A stretch of DNA of 64,000 bases from Bacillus siamensis KCTC 13613 (GCF_000262045.1 NZ_AJVF01000016.1:36607-100606); one strand, 5' to 3'; positions 1-9,100 are shown, counted from the first letter of the stretch. Notes: a model not told the origin generated them from the letters alone. Translations and numbers: made by a program.

Positions 1-558
1 AAAAGCTTTAGCTTCCTGTAAATCCGTCACATGGAGATGGATGTGACCGATTACGGTTCCTTCCGGGAGGCGGCTTTTCCGTTCAGCTCCGGCTTCTTTC
101 AAAAGCCCGTCCACATCGACGGGCGCCGTTTGCATGACGTAATTGCCCTCTGCATCGCGCTGCCACGTGCTGCGGGGACGATCGGCGTATATTTCAATGC
201 CGTTTCCGTCCGGATCAGACAGGTAAAGAGCTTCACTGACCGCGTGATCCCCCTGACCGAGCGCGATGCCGTTTTCAATCAGCCGGGCCAATGCGATGCC
301 GAGTTCTTTCCGGTCAGGCAGAAGTATCGCGAAATGGTACAGGCCGGTGACAGACCGCTCCGGGAGAATGACGGCGCTTGGATTTTCTTCAAGCATCAGC
401 AGGACGCGTTTTCCGTCTGCTGACAGTTCTGCGGAACGATCGGTTTGCGAGATGACTTGAAAGCCGATCACATTTTGGTAAAAGTCGAGCGACCGTTCCA
501 AATTTTTGATGGTCAATTTGACATAACCGATTGCTGTATCTTGATGAATGCCGGTCAT
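1..558 (-). CDS. catE: Catechol-2,3-dioxygenase CatE, 3' end outside window
   Basis: This is the N-terminal 186 codons of a vicinal-oxygen-chelate (glyoxalase/bleomycin-fold) dioxygenase; no stop is met before the window edge. The start is ATG at 558, preceded by AGAAGG, 16 nt after the catD stop. The protein opens with a strand set reading IGYVKLTIKNLERSLDFY, typical of the first VOC module. A second module begins near residue 170 with GHIHLHVTDL, whose His is a likely metal ligand. In B. subtilis the catDE operon detoxifies catechol and quinones and is repressed by the thiol-based MarR/DUF24 regulators CatR and YodB. The context (DoxX-like partner, palindromic promoter) matches that assignment. 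Confidence 0.9.
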   Translation of the reverse strand, partial: MTGIHQDTAIGYVKLTIKNLERSLDFYQNVIGFQVISQTDRSAELSADGKRVLLMLEENPSAVILPERSVTGLYHFAILLPDRKELGIALARLIENGIALGQGDHAVSEALYLSDPDGNGIEIYADRPRSTWQRDAEGNYVMQTAPVDVDGLLKEAGAERKSRLPEGTVIGHIHLHVTDLQEAKAF

Positions 559-574
559 TTGAACGCCTTCTTTC

Positions 575-979
575 TTATGCTGAAAAAGTTTCTCCCTTTT
601 TTGATTTGAAAAGGAGCTGGTCCAATGAAAGCAGACGGCTTCCTGAAAGCGCTAAGTGAATAGATGCAACCAGTAAGATGAAATCAAATTCCGAGCCGCC
701 CATAAATGGTGAGGAAAGCTTCGCCGTAAAGATGGCGCCGACTAATGTGAGGGCAAACAGAACGCCGATTATGCGCGTCGCCAAACCGAAAAAGATCAGA
801 ACCCCGCCGACAAGCTCAATCGTTGCGATGACATAGACCATAAATGCCGGAAGCCCGATGCTTTGGAAAAATTGTGTGGTGCCTTCTAATCCTTGGAACT
901 TGGATAAACCGTGTACAAAAAAGATAATACCTGTTACAACCCTTAAAAGCAGTGTTCCTGTTTCGAATGATTTATTCAT
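575..979 (-). CDS. catD: DoxX-family membrane protein CatD
   Basis: This 134-residue membrane protein has four predicted helices and belongs to the DoxX/DoxD family. Visible features are the N-terminal LLLRVVTGIIFFVHGLSKF helix and the small-residue helix around residues 45-65 (ATIELVGGVLIFFGLATR). I chose ATG 979 over an in-frame upstream start because AAGGAGGATTTT lies directly before it. It is the first gene of catDE, with the dioxygenase 16 nt downstream. In B. subtilis CatD is needed with CatE for quinone resistance. Its chemistry is not settled; DoxX proteins elsewhere are linked to redox and thiol stress. Confidence 0.88.
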   Translation of the reverse strand: MNKSFETGTLLLRVVTGIIFFVHGLSKFQGLEGTTQFFQSIGLPAFMVYVIATIELVGGVLIFFGLATRIIGVLFALTLVGAIFTAKLSSPFMGGSEFDFILLVASIHLALSGSRLLSLDQLLFKSKKGETFSA

Positions 980-1005
980 AAAATCCTCCTTGAAAATTAT
1001 TATCA

Positions 1006-1072
1006 CTTACTTTATGTAAGCTAGTATATATACATAACTTATTTACGTCAAGTAATTTCGTTACATTTAACG
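1006..1072 (-). promoter_or_regulatory. catDE sigma-A promoter with tandem palindromic operators
   Basis: On the minus strand TTGACG (1046-1051) and TATACT (1023-1028) are separated by 17 nt. A perfect palindrome CTTAC-N5-GTAAG (1006-1020) covers the transcription start. A second TTAC-N5-GTAA (1043-1055) overlaps the -35 box. A third palindrome CGTTA-N4-TAACG lies at 1059-1072. TTAC-N5-GTAA half-site spacing fits DUF24/MarR repressors of the CatR/YodB type; the regulator identity is inference. Confidence 0.75.
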
Positions 1073-1103
1073 AAAATAACTGAAAAGTACTATTTATCCT
1101 CAT

Positions 1104-1138
1104 AAAAAAAAGACCTCCGCACTCTGTCGGAGGTCTTT
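1104..1138 (-). terminator. Rho-independent terminator after yfiC
   Basis: A stem of AAAGACCTCCG with its complement around an 8-nt loop is followed by a run of T on the minus strand (A run at 1104-1111 on the plus strand). It sits 8 nt beyond the yfiC stop. Confidence 0.9.
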
Positions 1139-1146
1139 GTCCCTAT

Positions 1147-2964
1147 TTACGATTCCCGGAACTGGCTTTCATATAATTCTTGATAAAAACCATTCTGGCT
1201 GAGAAGTTCGGCATGGGTTCCTTTTTCAGCCATTTCACCGTCTTTCAGCACAAGAATCTGGTCGGCTTTTTGAATCGTGTTCAGCCTGTGAGCAATAATG
1301 ACGCTCGTTCTGCCTGCCATTAAACGGCCGAGCGCTTCTTGTATTTTCACTTCGGTCACTGTATCAATGTTGCTCGTCGCCTCATCCAAAATGAGCAGAA
1401 CTGGGTCCGCGAGCACAGCTCTCGCGATGGAAATGAGCTGCCTCTGTCCTTGGCTGATGCCCGCGCCGTTTTGGGTAAGAACGGTATCATAGCCTTTCGG
1501 GAGCCGTTCGATGAATCCGTGGGCATTGGCGGCTTTTGCGGCTTCCTCCACCTCTTTGTCAGAAGCATCCAGCCGGCCGTAGCGGATATTCTCCCTGATA
1601 GTGCCTTGGAAGAGAAATGAATCCTGCAGAACAAACCCCATGTTTTTTCTCAGACTGGATCTTGTCAGTTTTTTGATGTCCGTTCCGTCAATGAGAATTT
1701 TTCCTTCATTCGGCTCGTAAAAACGGGCGATCAAGCTCGTAACGGTTGTTTTACCCGCTCCGGTCGGACCGACGAAGGCGATTGACTGTCCTTTCGGAAC
1801 GCTGAAGGACAGATGTTTTAAGATCAGGCTGTCTTCCTGATAGCCGAAGGAGACATCGCGGAATTCAATGTCACCCGTTTTGATCGGCTGGTGCGCCGCA
1901 TGCTCTTCATCTTCCCGCTCCTCTTTTTCATCAAGCACGTCAAACACCCGTTCAGCCCCGGCGATTGCCGATAACATCGTATTGAACTGATTGGCTAAAT
2001 CATTCAAAGGGCGGGTGAACTGCCGCGAGTATTCGGCGAATACGACAATGGAACCGATTGAGATCCACCCTTTCAGCGCAAACAGCCCGCCGACCGCCGC
2101 TATAATCGTAAAGCTTAAATTATTTAAAGAGTTCATGACTTTCGGAATGAAACCCGAAATGGTCTGCGCCCAAAACCCCGATGATTTTAACGCCGCGTTT
2201 TTTTCTAAAAATTGCTCCATGACTCGGTCTTCTCTTGAGTAGGCTTTAATGACCTTCGCTCCTGATACCGACTCTTCAATAAAACCGTTCAGCTCGCCGA
2301 GGTTTTTCTGCTGCTGCTTAAACAAGAGTCCCGTCCGGTTGGTGATCCATTTGATGCTTAAAAACATGATCGGAATGATCAAAAGCGTAATCAATGTTAA
2401 AAGCGGGCTCATGTACAGCATCACGGCGATTGTGCCGACGAATGTAATGACGCTCGACAGCACTTGAATGACGGATGTATTTAAAGTGGAGCTGACATTT
2501 TCAATATCATTGGTGACCCGGCTCATCAAGTCCCCGAGCCGCTGTTTATCAAAAAACGGGATCGGCAGCTCATGCAGATGGGTAAACAGCTCGCTCCGCA
2601 TTTTAAACACGGTGCTTTGCGAGATATTGATCATCCAATAGTTTTGAAACCATAAGGACAACGATTGCACGAGGTAAATCCCAAATAGTATGAACAGCAC
2701 CCCCGCCAATCCGTCCGTCGTCCGTCCGACGATGAAATGATCAATCGCTTTCCCGATGACGAACGGTCCGAGGAGGCCGAATACGGCGCTTATGACTACC
2801 ATGATGATCACAAGAGTCAATAGCCCTTTTTTCTCTGCTACATACGACCAGATTCTGCGCAGGGTCCCTTTTGCATCTTTTGCTTTCGCACGTTTTCTGC
2901 CGCCTTCACTCGATTTGAGCGGTATTTTCGGATAACGGAAAGGTTTACGAATGTCTTTCTCCAC
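1147..2964 (-). CDS. yfiC: ABC exporter half YfiC (catalytic-site subunit)
   Basis: This is a half-transporter with an N-terminal six-helix exporter domain (about residues 40-330) and a C-terminal ATPase. Walker A is GPTGAGKTT, the signature is the variant ISQGQRQL, Walker B ends LLILDEATS with the catalytic Glu, and the H-loop is IIAHRL. The partner YfiB has a canonical signature but degenerate Walker B, so the pair should form one active and one degenerate site, as in BmrCD-type heterodimers. I chose GTG 2964 because AGGGAGG precedes it; that gives 605 aa, near the remembered B. subtilis length, and a 20-nt overlap with yfiB. An ATG at 2997 would add 11 residues. It is probably a multidrug exporter; the substrate is unknown. 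Confidence 0.88.
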   Translation of the reverse strand: MEKDIRKPFRYPKIPLKSSEGGRKRAKAKDAKGTLRRIWSYVAEKKGLLTLVIIMVVISAVFGLLGPFVIGKAIDHFIVGRTTDGLAGVLFILFGIYLVQSLSLWFQNYWMINISQSTVFKMRSELFTHLHELPIPFFDKQRLGDLMSRVTNDIENVSSTLNTSVIQVLSSVITFVGTIAVMLYMSPLLTLITLLIIPIMFLSIKWITNRTGLLFKQQQKNLGELNGFIEESVSGAKVIKAYSREDRVMEQFLEKNAALKSSGFWAQTISGFIPKVMNSLNNLSFTIIAAVGGLFALKGWISIGSIVVFAEYSRQFTRPLNDLANQFNTMLSAIAGAERVFDVLDEKEEREDEEHAAHQPIKTGDIEFRDVSFGYQEDSLILKHLSFSVPKGQSIAFVGPTGAGKTTVTSLIARFYEPNEGKILIDGTDIKKLTRSSLRKNMGFVLQDSFLFQGTIRENIRYGRLDASDKEVEEAAKAANAHGFIERLPKGYDTVLTQNGAGISQGQRQLISIARAVLADPVLLILDEATSNIDTVTEVKIQEALGRLMAGRTSVIIAHRLNTIQKADQILVLKDGEMAEKGTHAELLSQNGFYQELYESQFRES

Positions 2965-4678
2965 TGTCAGCTCCCTCCCTTCCGAATTGGGATTCATAAA
3001 TCTGCCGGTACAGATGAGACTCTGCCATCAGCTCTTGGTGCGTGCCTTTTGCCAGCAGTTCGCCGTCTTCAAGCAATAAGATGGTGTCAGCCTTCATCGC
3101 GGTCGTTATTTTTTGCGTGATAATCAGTGTCGTGCATTCATAGGATCTGATCGCTTTTAAAAGCTTTGCTTCCGTCTGAAGATCCAGCGCGCTCGTACTG
3201 TCGTCTAACAGCAGGAGGGACGGCTTTCTGATAAAAGCGCGCGCGATGGAAATGCGCTGCTTCTGCCCGCCTGACAAATTGACGCCCCGCTGTCCCAGCA
3301 CCGTGTCGTATCCGTTTGACAGCTTCATAATCGTTTCATGGATTTGCGCGTCTTTGGCTGCTTCCATTACTTCATCTAGTGAAGCATCCTCCCGCCCCCA
3401 GGCGATATTTTCACGGATTGTGCCCGAAAACAGGAGCACTTCCTGCGGAACATAGCCGATTTCCCTGCGCAGCCCGTGAGCGGAGAATTCACCGATCGGT
3501 TTTCCGTCTATGAAAATACTGCCTGAATCAGCCGTGTACAGGCGCGGAATCAGCTGAAAGAGCGTTGATTTTCCTGAGCCTGTCGCGCCCATAATGGCAA
3601 CCGTTTCTTTCGGGCTGGCAGAAAAGGAAACGTGATGCAGCGCGTCTTTTTCCATGTCCGGATAGCGGAAGGACACTTCACGAAACTCAATCCCGCCGGC
3701 AAGCGCTTGTGCCGGGTCATGTCCCGTTCCCTCGCCGCCTTCAGTTTCCAGCACCTCTCCGATTCTTTCGCCGGAAGCCTTCGCCCGGGAAAATACCATA
3801 ATGAGAAATGGCAGGACGGACAGCGCGCCTGTAATCCGCGTCGCATAGTTAATCACGGAAACGATATCTCCGACCTGCGCCCCGCCCTGATCAATGCTTT
3901 TGGCGCCGAACCATAAGATAAACAAAATGCAGCTGTTCATCAGCAGCATTAAGATCGGCATCGCCGCTTCCACGAGACGAAATGCGGATACTGTTTTTTC
4001 CATCAGCTTCGTATTCGATTTCAAAAAACGTTTCACTTCGTGGTTTGCACGGAGAAGCGCTTTAATCAGTTTGATCGCCGTCAGGTTTTCCTGCATGATC
4101 GTATTGACCTGATCAAGCCGCTTTTGCACAGACCGAAACAGCGCGCCGCCTCTTTTCAGCACCCAGAGCAAAAACAAAAGCAAAATCGGCACCGTGATCA
4201 GCAGAAAAAAACCGAGTTTCGCATTGACGGTCAGCGAGAGAATAATGCCGCCCGCGATCATTAACGGCGCCCGAAGCATAAACCGGAGACTCATAAAAAG
4301 CATATTTTGGACCTGCGTCACATCGTTTGTCAGCCGGGTGATAAACGATGTGGATGAGAATTGCGCAAACGTCGAATAGGAGAAGGACTGGATTTTTTGA
4401 AATAGCCCTTTTCGCGTATCATACGCATAGCTTTGGCTGATGTGGGCGGAGTAGAACGAATTTAAAATGCCCGATGCAAATGAAACAACGGTCAGTCCGA
4501 TCATCACGCCGCCCCACAGCCAGACCGTTCCGAGCTCCTGCTTTAAAATTCCTTCGTCGATGATTTTCCCGATCAGCAGGGGCTGTATCAGCTCTACCGC
4601 AAGCTCGATGAGCATGAAAAACAGAGCGATTCCCGCCAACAGAGAATACGGTTTTACATATGATAAAGCCTTTGACAT
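2945..4678 (-). CDS. yfiB: ABC exporter half YfiB (degenerate-site subunit)
   Basis: This is the first half of the heterodimeric exporter, 577 aa: six membrane helices in about residues 1-300, then the nucleotide-binding domain. Walker A is GATGSGKST and the signature is canonical LSGGQKQR. Walker B reads LLLLDDSTS, with Asp in place of the catalytic Glu, and the H-loop His is Gln (LIITQKI). Both changes mark a non-hydrolytic site. The start ATG 4678 has TTTGGAGG upstream. It is translationally coupled to yfiC through an overlap. No linked regulator is present. Confidence 0.9.
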   Translation of the reverse strand: MSKALSYVKPYSLLAGIALFFMLIELAVELIQPLLIGKIIDEGILKQELGTVWLWGGVMIGLTVVSFASGILNSFYSAHISQSYAYDTRKGLFQKIQSFSYSTFAQFSSTSFITRLTNDVTQVQNMLFMSLRFMLRAPLMIAGGIILSLTVNAKLGFFLLITVPILLLFLLWVLKRGGALFRSVQKRLDQVNTIMQENLTAIKLIKALLRANHEVKRFLKSNTKLMEKTVSAFRLVEAAMPILMLLMNSCILFILWFGAKSIDQGGAQVGDIVSVINYATRITGALSVLPFLIMVFSRAKASGERIGEVLETEGGEGTGHDPAQALAGGIEFREVSFRYPDMEKDALHHVSFSASPKETVAIMGATGSGKSTLFQLIPRLYTADSGSIFIDGKPIGEFSAHGLRREIGYVPQEVLLFSGTIRENIAWGREDASLDEVMEAAKDAQIHETIMKLSNGYDTVLGQRGVNLSGGQKQRISIARAFIRKPSLLLLDDSTSALDLQTEAKLLKAIRSYECTTLIITQKITTAMKADTILLLEDGELLAKGTHQELMAESHLYRQIYESQFGREGADSGERHS

Positions 4679-4908
4679 GTGTAAGCCTCCAAATTCTTTG
4701 TTCAGTATGTATGTATATTTATTTTATTTGTTTGTCTTAAATGAATAAAGGATTAACCCTTGAACCCGCACCTTTTATTATGTACTTTGTGAAGAAAAAA
4801 CGGAAATTATTGAAGATCAAAATTGAAGGAATGAGGGCAGATATATGGAAGCTGTCTTATCTTTTCTTTTTACCAGTTCCTGAACCGGAACCTTGATTTT
4901 AAAATGAA

Positions 4909-4939
4909 TTAGCGGAGCCTTTAATAAGGCGTCCGCTAT
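4909..4939 (-). terminator. Probable terminator after the tail-spike gene
   Basis: The minus strand can form a stem of TAGCGGA-C-GCC with GGC-T-CCGCTA around TTATTAA, followed by ATTCATTTT. The U-tract is weak. It lies 33 nt past the stop at 4972. The 290-bp gap to yfiB holds nothing else clear. Confidence 0.55.
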
Positions 4940-4971
4940 TCAGGATGGTCATTTATGCTTTGTCATTTCAT

Positions 4972-7299
4972 TTAACGAATAAAAACGAGAGCGACCCCGA
5001 ATCCTTTATCGGCATCAAACTCTTTGATCACTTTCATGACCTGCCAGCGCTGGTTTGGAGCGTCGGATTTCGCTGCAATCCCGTTATGGGCATGAATAAA
5101 ATCTCCGGCTTTCACAGTCTCATCGCATTTGACATATACCTGACCGATAAGCCCGACAATGTTCCACTCGTCTCGTTCTTGTCTTGAAGTGTAGTCTTCT
5201 TCAGGGCGAAAGTCCGGATTTTCTTTTGGCGCCATGACCGTATGGCCGTTCGCATCTTTCTGTTCTTCATAAACATAGCCGCCAAACTCATTCTTTACGT
5301 ATCGGCCCGACCAGTGAAAACTCGACTCACCGAGAATCACTCCGGCAGTCTCGGAAATAACCCCGAGCATGAGATCACCCTCTTCAGCCGGTCTGATCTT
5401 ATCACCTTCAAGTGTGACAAGTGTTCCCGTCGGAATTTTCTCCCCGCTCAGGCTCTCAAAATACTCAGCGTAGTCAGAGAATATCGAGGAACCTGTTACC
5501 CCTCCGGAAGCCTTAATTGTTCCTTCTTTTGCGTGAAGCTCAATTTTTCTGTTGGCTGATGACGGAGTGCTGCCGGCACCCCAGCCAAGTGCTACAGAAT
5601 CTGAATTCGGGTTAATTGTATTGTACGAAGACAGCACTGAAGATTGTGCCGCTCCGGCCGCTCTTCCCCGAACAGAACCAGCCACAAAATTATTGTTCCC
5701 TGTAGCATGAGATTCACGGGAGCCAATGACTCCGCTTCCTTTATGTTTGAATAAGAAATAAGGAGTGACTGCTCCTCCAATGTTAAAGTCAGTTTCATAA
5801 CCTGAAAAATCACAATTGGATACATTAAGGTCTGGATCTGAGGAATAAATTCCAACTGTCCCGCTATTATTTTTTGGAGATCTCTGTCCCCAAACATTGC
5901 TAACAACAGACTCGTACATTCCGCTGCCGAATGCAACTCCTTTTTTTCCGGAGTCAATCAATGTGACACCATCCACCATCACTTTCCCTACTGAGTTATC
6001 CCCGCCGACAATATATAAGTCGTTGTCTGCAGTTTTAAATCCGCGGATGGTTATATTCTTTAGACTGATTAAGCGTCCTTTATAAAATACGCTGACTACC
6101 GAATTCCCCTTATAATCAATTGAACTGTCATCACAAATAGCATGGAAATTCACAACGCTCACACCATCATATCCGGAGATTTGCAACGCGTTTGGACCCG
6201 CCCCTTTGTATAGATCATTTGGTTTAGGGTTATATGAGATACAATTCGCAAGCTGCACATCATGTGCTGTCGCTGACTGAGGTTCGCTTGCTGTGTGGTG
6301 ACCGATATGGCGAATACTATATCCAATGGCATTTTCATATGCGCGACAATTAACAAGCTGTACTCTCTTCGCAGCCGGTGCATAACCGTGTGCTTTAATT
6401 TCAAAGCCTCGGACTCCTCCAATTGAGATACAACTATCAATCATGACGTCTTGAGAGCCGTCATCAATTTCAAAACAATTCGTATTAGAAGTTCCGTCAT
6501 TCAGCCCCATTGGATGGTAAGAGAGGCAATGACTGAAAGTCGTGTGTTTCCCAAAATGACAAGTAAAGTTATCATCGCCGGACCCTGTTGCTTCACAATG
6601 AGAAAACGTTACAAAGTTACAGCCGTTGGGCTGATAATAAGTGGGGTCGTCCATTTCTCCATGTCTGTTATAGTTCGGGCTTGTAGAATCAAAGCCGTGC
6701 AAGCCGCCGTTCCTCGCAAACACATGCTCGACAAAAGAATAGTCAACATTCGCAAAAAGCAAACAGCTTGAAGTAGGGCCCTTCGGAATCTTCCAGCCGG
6801 CAGGACGCGTATCCTTGTTCCAGTCCAGCGTAAGATGGCCGACGTAAATATTTTCATTACCGTTCGTATAATCGCTGTTGGTCAGAACAGAATGGCCGAC
6901 CGGTGTTTCGTCTAATAATTTAATGACCGTTCTTTTCTTGCCTGCTCCGACAAGCATTGTATTTGACGGAACAAACAATCCGGATGTTCTGAATACACCC
7001 GCGGGAACCGTTACGACATAACCTCCGTCGGCCATAGCATCATGAAATGCCTGCGTGTCATCTGTTACTCCGTCACCTTTAGCCCCAAAATCCATTACGT
7101 TTCGCTCTGTCACATGTTCAAATCTGTTTTCATACATTTTAAGTCTTTCATTTAAATTTTCATAAGTTGACGTGCCATCGCTAAGGGCAGCACCGATTTT
7201 GCTGTCAATCGCTTCAAAGTTTTGAGCAATGCTTTCAACTTCAATCCCCTCCGTTTTATCGGGTTTGTAAAGTCCTAAAAACGTCGTATAGTTTGTCAT
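4972..7299 (-). CDS. Orphan tail-spike-like beta-helix protein with Peptidase_G2 self-cleaving domain
   Basis: This is a 775-residue protein without a signal peptide. Residues 1-65 form a short adaptor with coiled-coil character. Residues about 67-130 carry the pectate-lyase-3 opening (NVMDFGAKGDGVTDDTQAF), followed by right-handed beta-helix rungs to about 540. The C-terminal about 170 residues match the phage intramolecular-chaperone/Peptidase_G2 type, with the hallmark SDYAEYFES; the predicted self-cleavage is at Ser608-Asp609, by analogy with phi29 gp12. ATG 7299 has AGGAGG. Comparable proteins occur in Bacillus prophages, but here no phage gene adjoins it. The codons look more AT-rich than the neighbours, which suggests transfer. 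Its target glycan and role are unknown. Confidence 0.8.
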   Translation of the reverse strand: MTNYTTFLGLYKPDKTEGIEVESIAQNFEAIDSKIGAALSDGTSTYENLNERLKMYENRFEHVTERNVMDFGAKGDGVTDDTQAFHDAMADGGYVVTVPAGVFRTSGLFVPSNTMLVGAGKKRTVIKLLDETPVGHSVLTNSDYTNGNENIYVGHLTLDWNKDTRPAGWKIPKGPTSSCLLFANVDYSFVEHVFARNGGLHGFDSTSPNYNRHGEMDDPTYYQPNGCNFVTFSHCEATGSGDDNFTCHFGKHTTFSHCLSYHPMGLNDGTSNTNCFEIDDGSQDVMIDSCISIGGVRGFEIKAHGYAPAAKRVQLVNCRAYENAIGYSIRHIGHHTASEPQSATAHDVQLANCISYNPKPNDLYKGAGPNALQISGYDGVSVVNFHAICDDSSIDYKGNSVVSVFYKGRLISLKNITIRGFKTADNDLYIVGGDNSVGKVMVDGVTLIDSGKKGVAFGSGMYESVVSNVWGQRSPKNNSGTVGIYSSDPDLNVSNCDFSGYETDFNIGGAVTPYFLFKHKGSGVIGSRESHATGNNNFVAGSVRGRAAGAAQSSVLSSYNTINPNSDSVALGWGAGSTPSSANRKIELHAKEGTIKASGGVTGSSIFSDYAEYFESLSGEKIPTGTLVTLEGDKIRPAEEGDLMLGVISETAGVILGESSFHWSGRYVKNEFGGYVYEEQKDANGHTVMAPKENPDFRPEEDYTSRQERDEWNIVGLIGQVYVKCDETVKAGDFIHAHNGIAAKSDAPNQRWQVMKVIKEFDADKGFGVALVFIR

Positions 7300-7434
7300 G
7301 ATCTTGCCTCCTATTTTTCAATTGCTATTTGAAACATCGCAGAAGTCATTCCGTTTTTGCATCTCCCTCTTTCACTCCTGCATGTACAGGTGGCAAAGGT
7401 ATGACAAATTCATTCATACATTTTTTCAAAACAT

Positions 7435-7464
7435 AAAAAGAGCGCCGGATTAACAAGCGCTCTT
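7435..7464 (-). terminator. Terminator of the mal operon
   Basis: On the minus strand AAGAGCGC pairs with GCGCTCTT around an about 13-nt loop, followed by TTTTTATG. It is 34 nt past the malP stop. Confidence 0.8.
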
Positions 7465-7497
7465 CCCATTCTGCACATAGTCTGCTGCTGCAGTATT

Positions 7498-9084
7498 TTA
7501 ACCGTTCAATATTTTCTCGACACGCTCCCGCATTTGCGGAACGCCTAATCCGACAATGACCTGAAGCGCCTTGCCTTTTCTGACGACGCCGTGGGCTCCC
7601 AGCTCTCTGAAATCGGCATCACTTTTGACCTTTGATTCATCAGCGACAGTGACACGGAGACGGGTGGCGCAATTGGTGACCTCTGTAATATTGTCCTTTC
7701 CGCCCAGCGCTTCAATATACAAAGCGGCTGTATCCCGCTGTGTTTCGTCTGCCGCCGCTGTTTCTTTTGAAGCCTGCTTCCGTTCTCTGTACTCCTTTTT
7801 CGAATAAAGCTTTGTTTCCTTTCCTTCCTCTTTCTCTCTGCCCGGGGTGGCGATGTTGAATTTGAGAATGAGGAAGCGGAAGACGAAAAAGTAAATGGCG
7901 GTAAAGCACAAGCCGATGATGATCTGGTATACATACGTCAAACCGTGGCTTGGCGCCAGCGGGATCCAGTTCAAGGTCGCCGCTTCAATCAAACCGCCGC
8001 CCATATTTCCGACGACGCCGGCCATATACATGACGGTCGCCATGGAAGCGGCAAGCAAAGCATGAACCGCAAATAAAAACGGCGAGATAAAAAGGAATGT
8101 AAATTCAATCGGCTCCGTAATACCGGCGACAATGGACGTCAAGGTGACCGGGATCAAAAGGCCGGCGACGATTTTTTTCTTTTCCTTTGAAGCCGTGGCG
8201 TAAAAGGCGAGCGCGATTCCCGGAATGCCGAAGATTTTCGAGTTGCCGTGAAGCGCGAAGCCCCCCTGCGGGAACAATTCTTTCAGCGGTTTGACGCTTT
8301 GGGAGTATTCTCCGAGATGCTGGGCCCAATAGGTGACGATACCGCCTTCAGCTACAGCCGGCCCGTAAACAAACGGTGAGTAAATAAAATGATGCAGGCC
8401 CGTCGGAATTAAAATCCGCTCCAAGAACGTGTAAATCCACACGCCGACCGCCCCGGAAGAAACGAGAAAGCTTTGCAGCGATCCGATTCCGGACTGAACC
8501 ATCGGCCATACGTAGGCCACCGCAAGTGAAATCGGTATCATAATGAAAAAAGAAATAATGACGATGTACGAAGATCCTTGGAAAATCCCCAGGAAATCCG
8601 GCAGTTTTTTATCAAAATAGCGATTGTGCAAGTAAACGACAATAGATGAAATAAAGATGGCGCCGATAATATTCGTATCAAGCGTTTTGATCCCGGCGAT
8701 CATCGTCAGCCCGCTCGTTCCGCCGGCTTCCTGATTCATATCGACATGAAAAGCCCCGCCCCAAACCGTCAGAATCGCATTGATAAAGTAATTGAATGTA
8801 AGATAAACTGTAAGCGCTTCCAAACAAGCCCGCGCCTGCGCTTTTTTTGCTAAAGCGACAGGGATGCCGATCGCAAACAGGAGCGGCATTTGATTAAAGA
8901 CGGTCCAGCCGCCCTGTTCAATGACATACCAGCATTGATACCAAAGCCCGTCAGGATCAGCCAGCGGCCCCATCAGCGTTTTATTTTTAAAGAGCGTACT
9001 CAGACCGACAATAATACCGGAAAATGCAAATAACAAAACAGGCACAAACATCGCGCTGCCAAAGCGCTGGACTTTTTGCATCAT
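7498..9084 (-). CDS. malP: Maltose PTS transporter EIICB (MalP/GlvC)
   Basis: This is a membrane permease of the glucose-family PTS. The EIIC domain (about residues 1-390, with HGNSKIFGIPGIALAF and GITEPIEFTFLF) is joined through a charged linker to a C-terminal EIIB domain. The phosphorylated Cys lies in VTNCATRLRVT. It imports and phosphorylates maltose, giving maltose-6-phosphate for MalA; an EIIA must come from elsewhere. I chose ATG 9084 (MMQKVQRFGSAMF, 528 aa) with GGGAGGT upstream. An upstream in-frame start would overlap malR without a good binding site. It is the third gene of malA-malR-malP. Confidence 0.94.
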   Translation of the reverse strand: MMQKVQRFGSAMFVPVLLFAFSGIIVGLSTLFKNKTLMGPLADPDGLWYQCWYVIEQGGWTVFNQMPLLFAIGIPVALAKKAQARACLEALTVYLTFNYFINAILTVWGGAFHVDMNQEAGGTSGLTMIAGIKTLDTNIIGAIFISSIVVYLHNRYFDKKLPDFLGIFQGSSYIVIISFFIMIPISLAVAYVWPMVQSGIGSLQSFLVSSGAVGVWIYTFLERILIPTGLHHFIYSPFVYGPAVAEGGIVTYWAQHLGEYSQSVKPLKELFPQGGFALHGNSKIFGIPGIALAFYATASKEKKKIVAGLLIPVTLTSIVAGITEPIEFTFLFISPFLFAVHALLAASMATVMYMAGVVGNMGGGLIEAATLNWIPLAPSHGLTYVYQIIIGLCFTAIYFFVFRFLILKFNIATPGREKEEGKETKLYSKKEYRERKQASKETAAADETQRDTAALYIEALGGKDNITEVTNCATRLRVTVADESKVKSDADFRELGAHGVVRKGKALQVIVGLGVPQMRERVEKILNG

Positions 9085-9100
9085 TTCACGTGACCTCCCG

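Noticed and set aside
31..423. Plus-strand frame opposite catE
   Set aside because: It is the complement of a clear dioxygenase frame on the minus strand.
5592..5957. Minus-strand 121-codon frame inside the tail-spike gene
   Set aside because: It is an alternate frame of the intact 775-residue gene, without its own start site; no frameshift is needed.
7300..7497. Possible sporulation promoter upstream of the tail-spike gene
   Set aside because: A CATAC motif is present on the minus strand, but no correctly spaced -35 partner for sigma-E or sigma-K was found.
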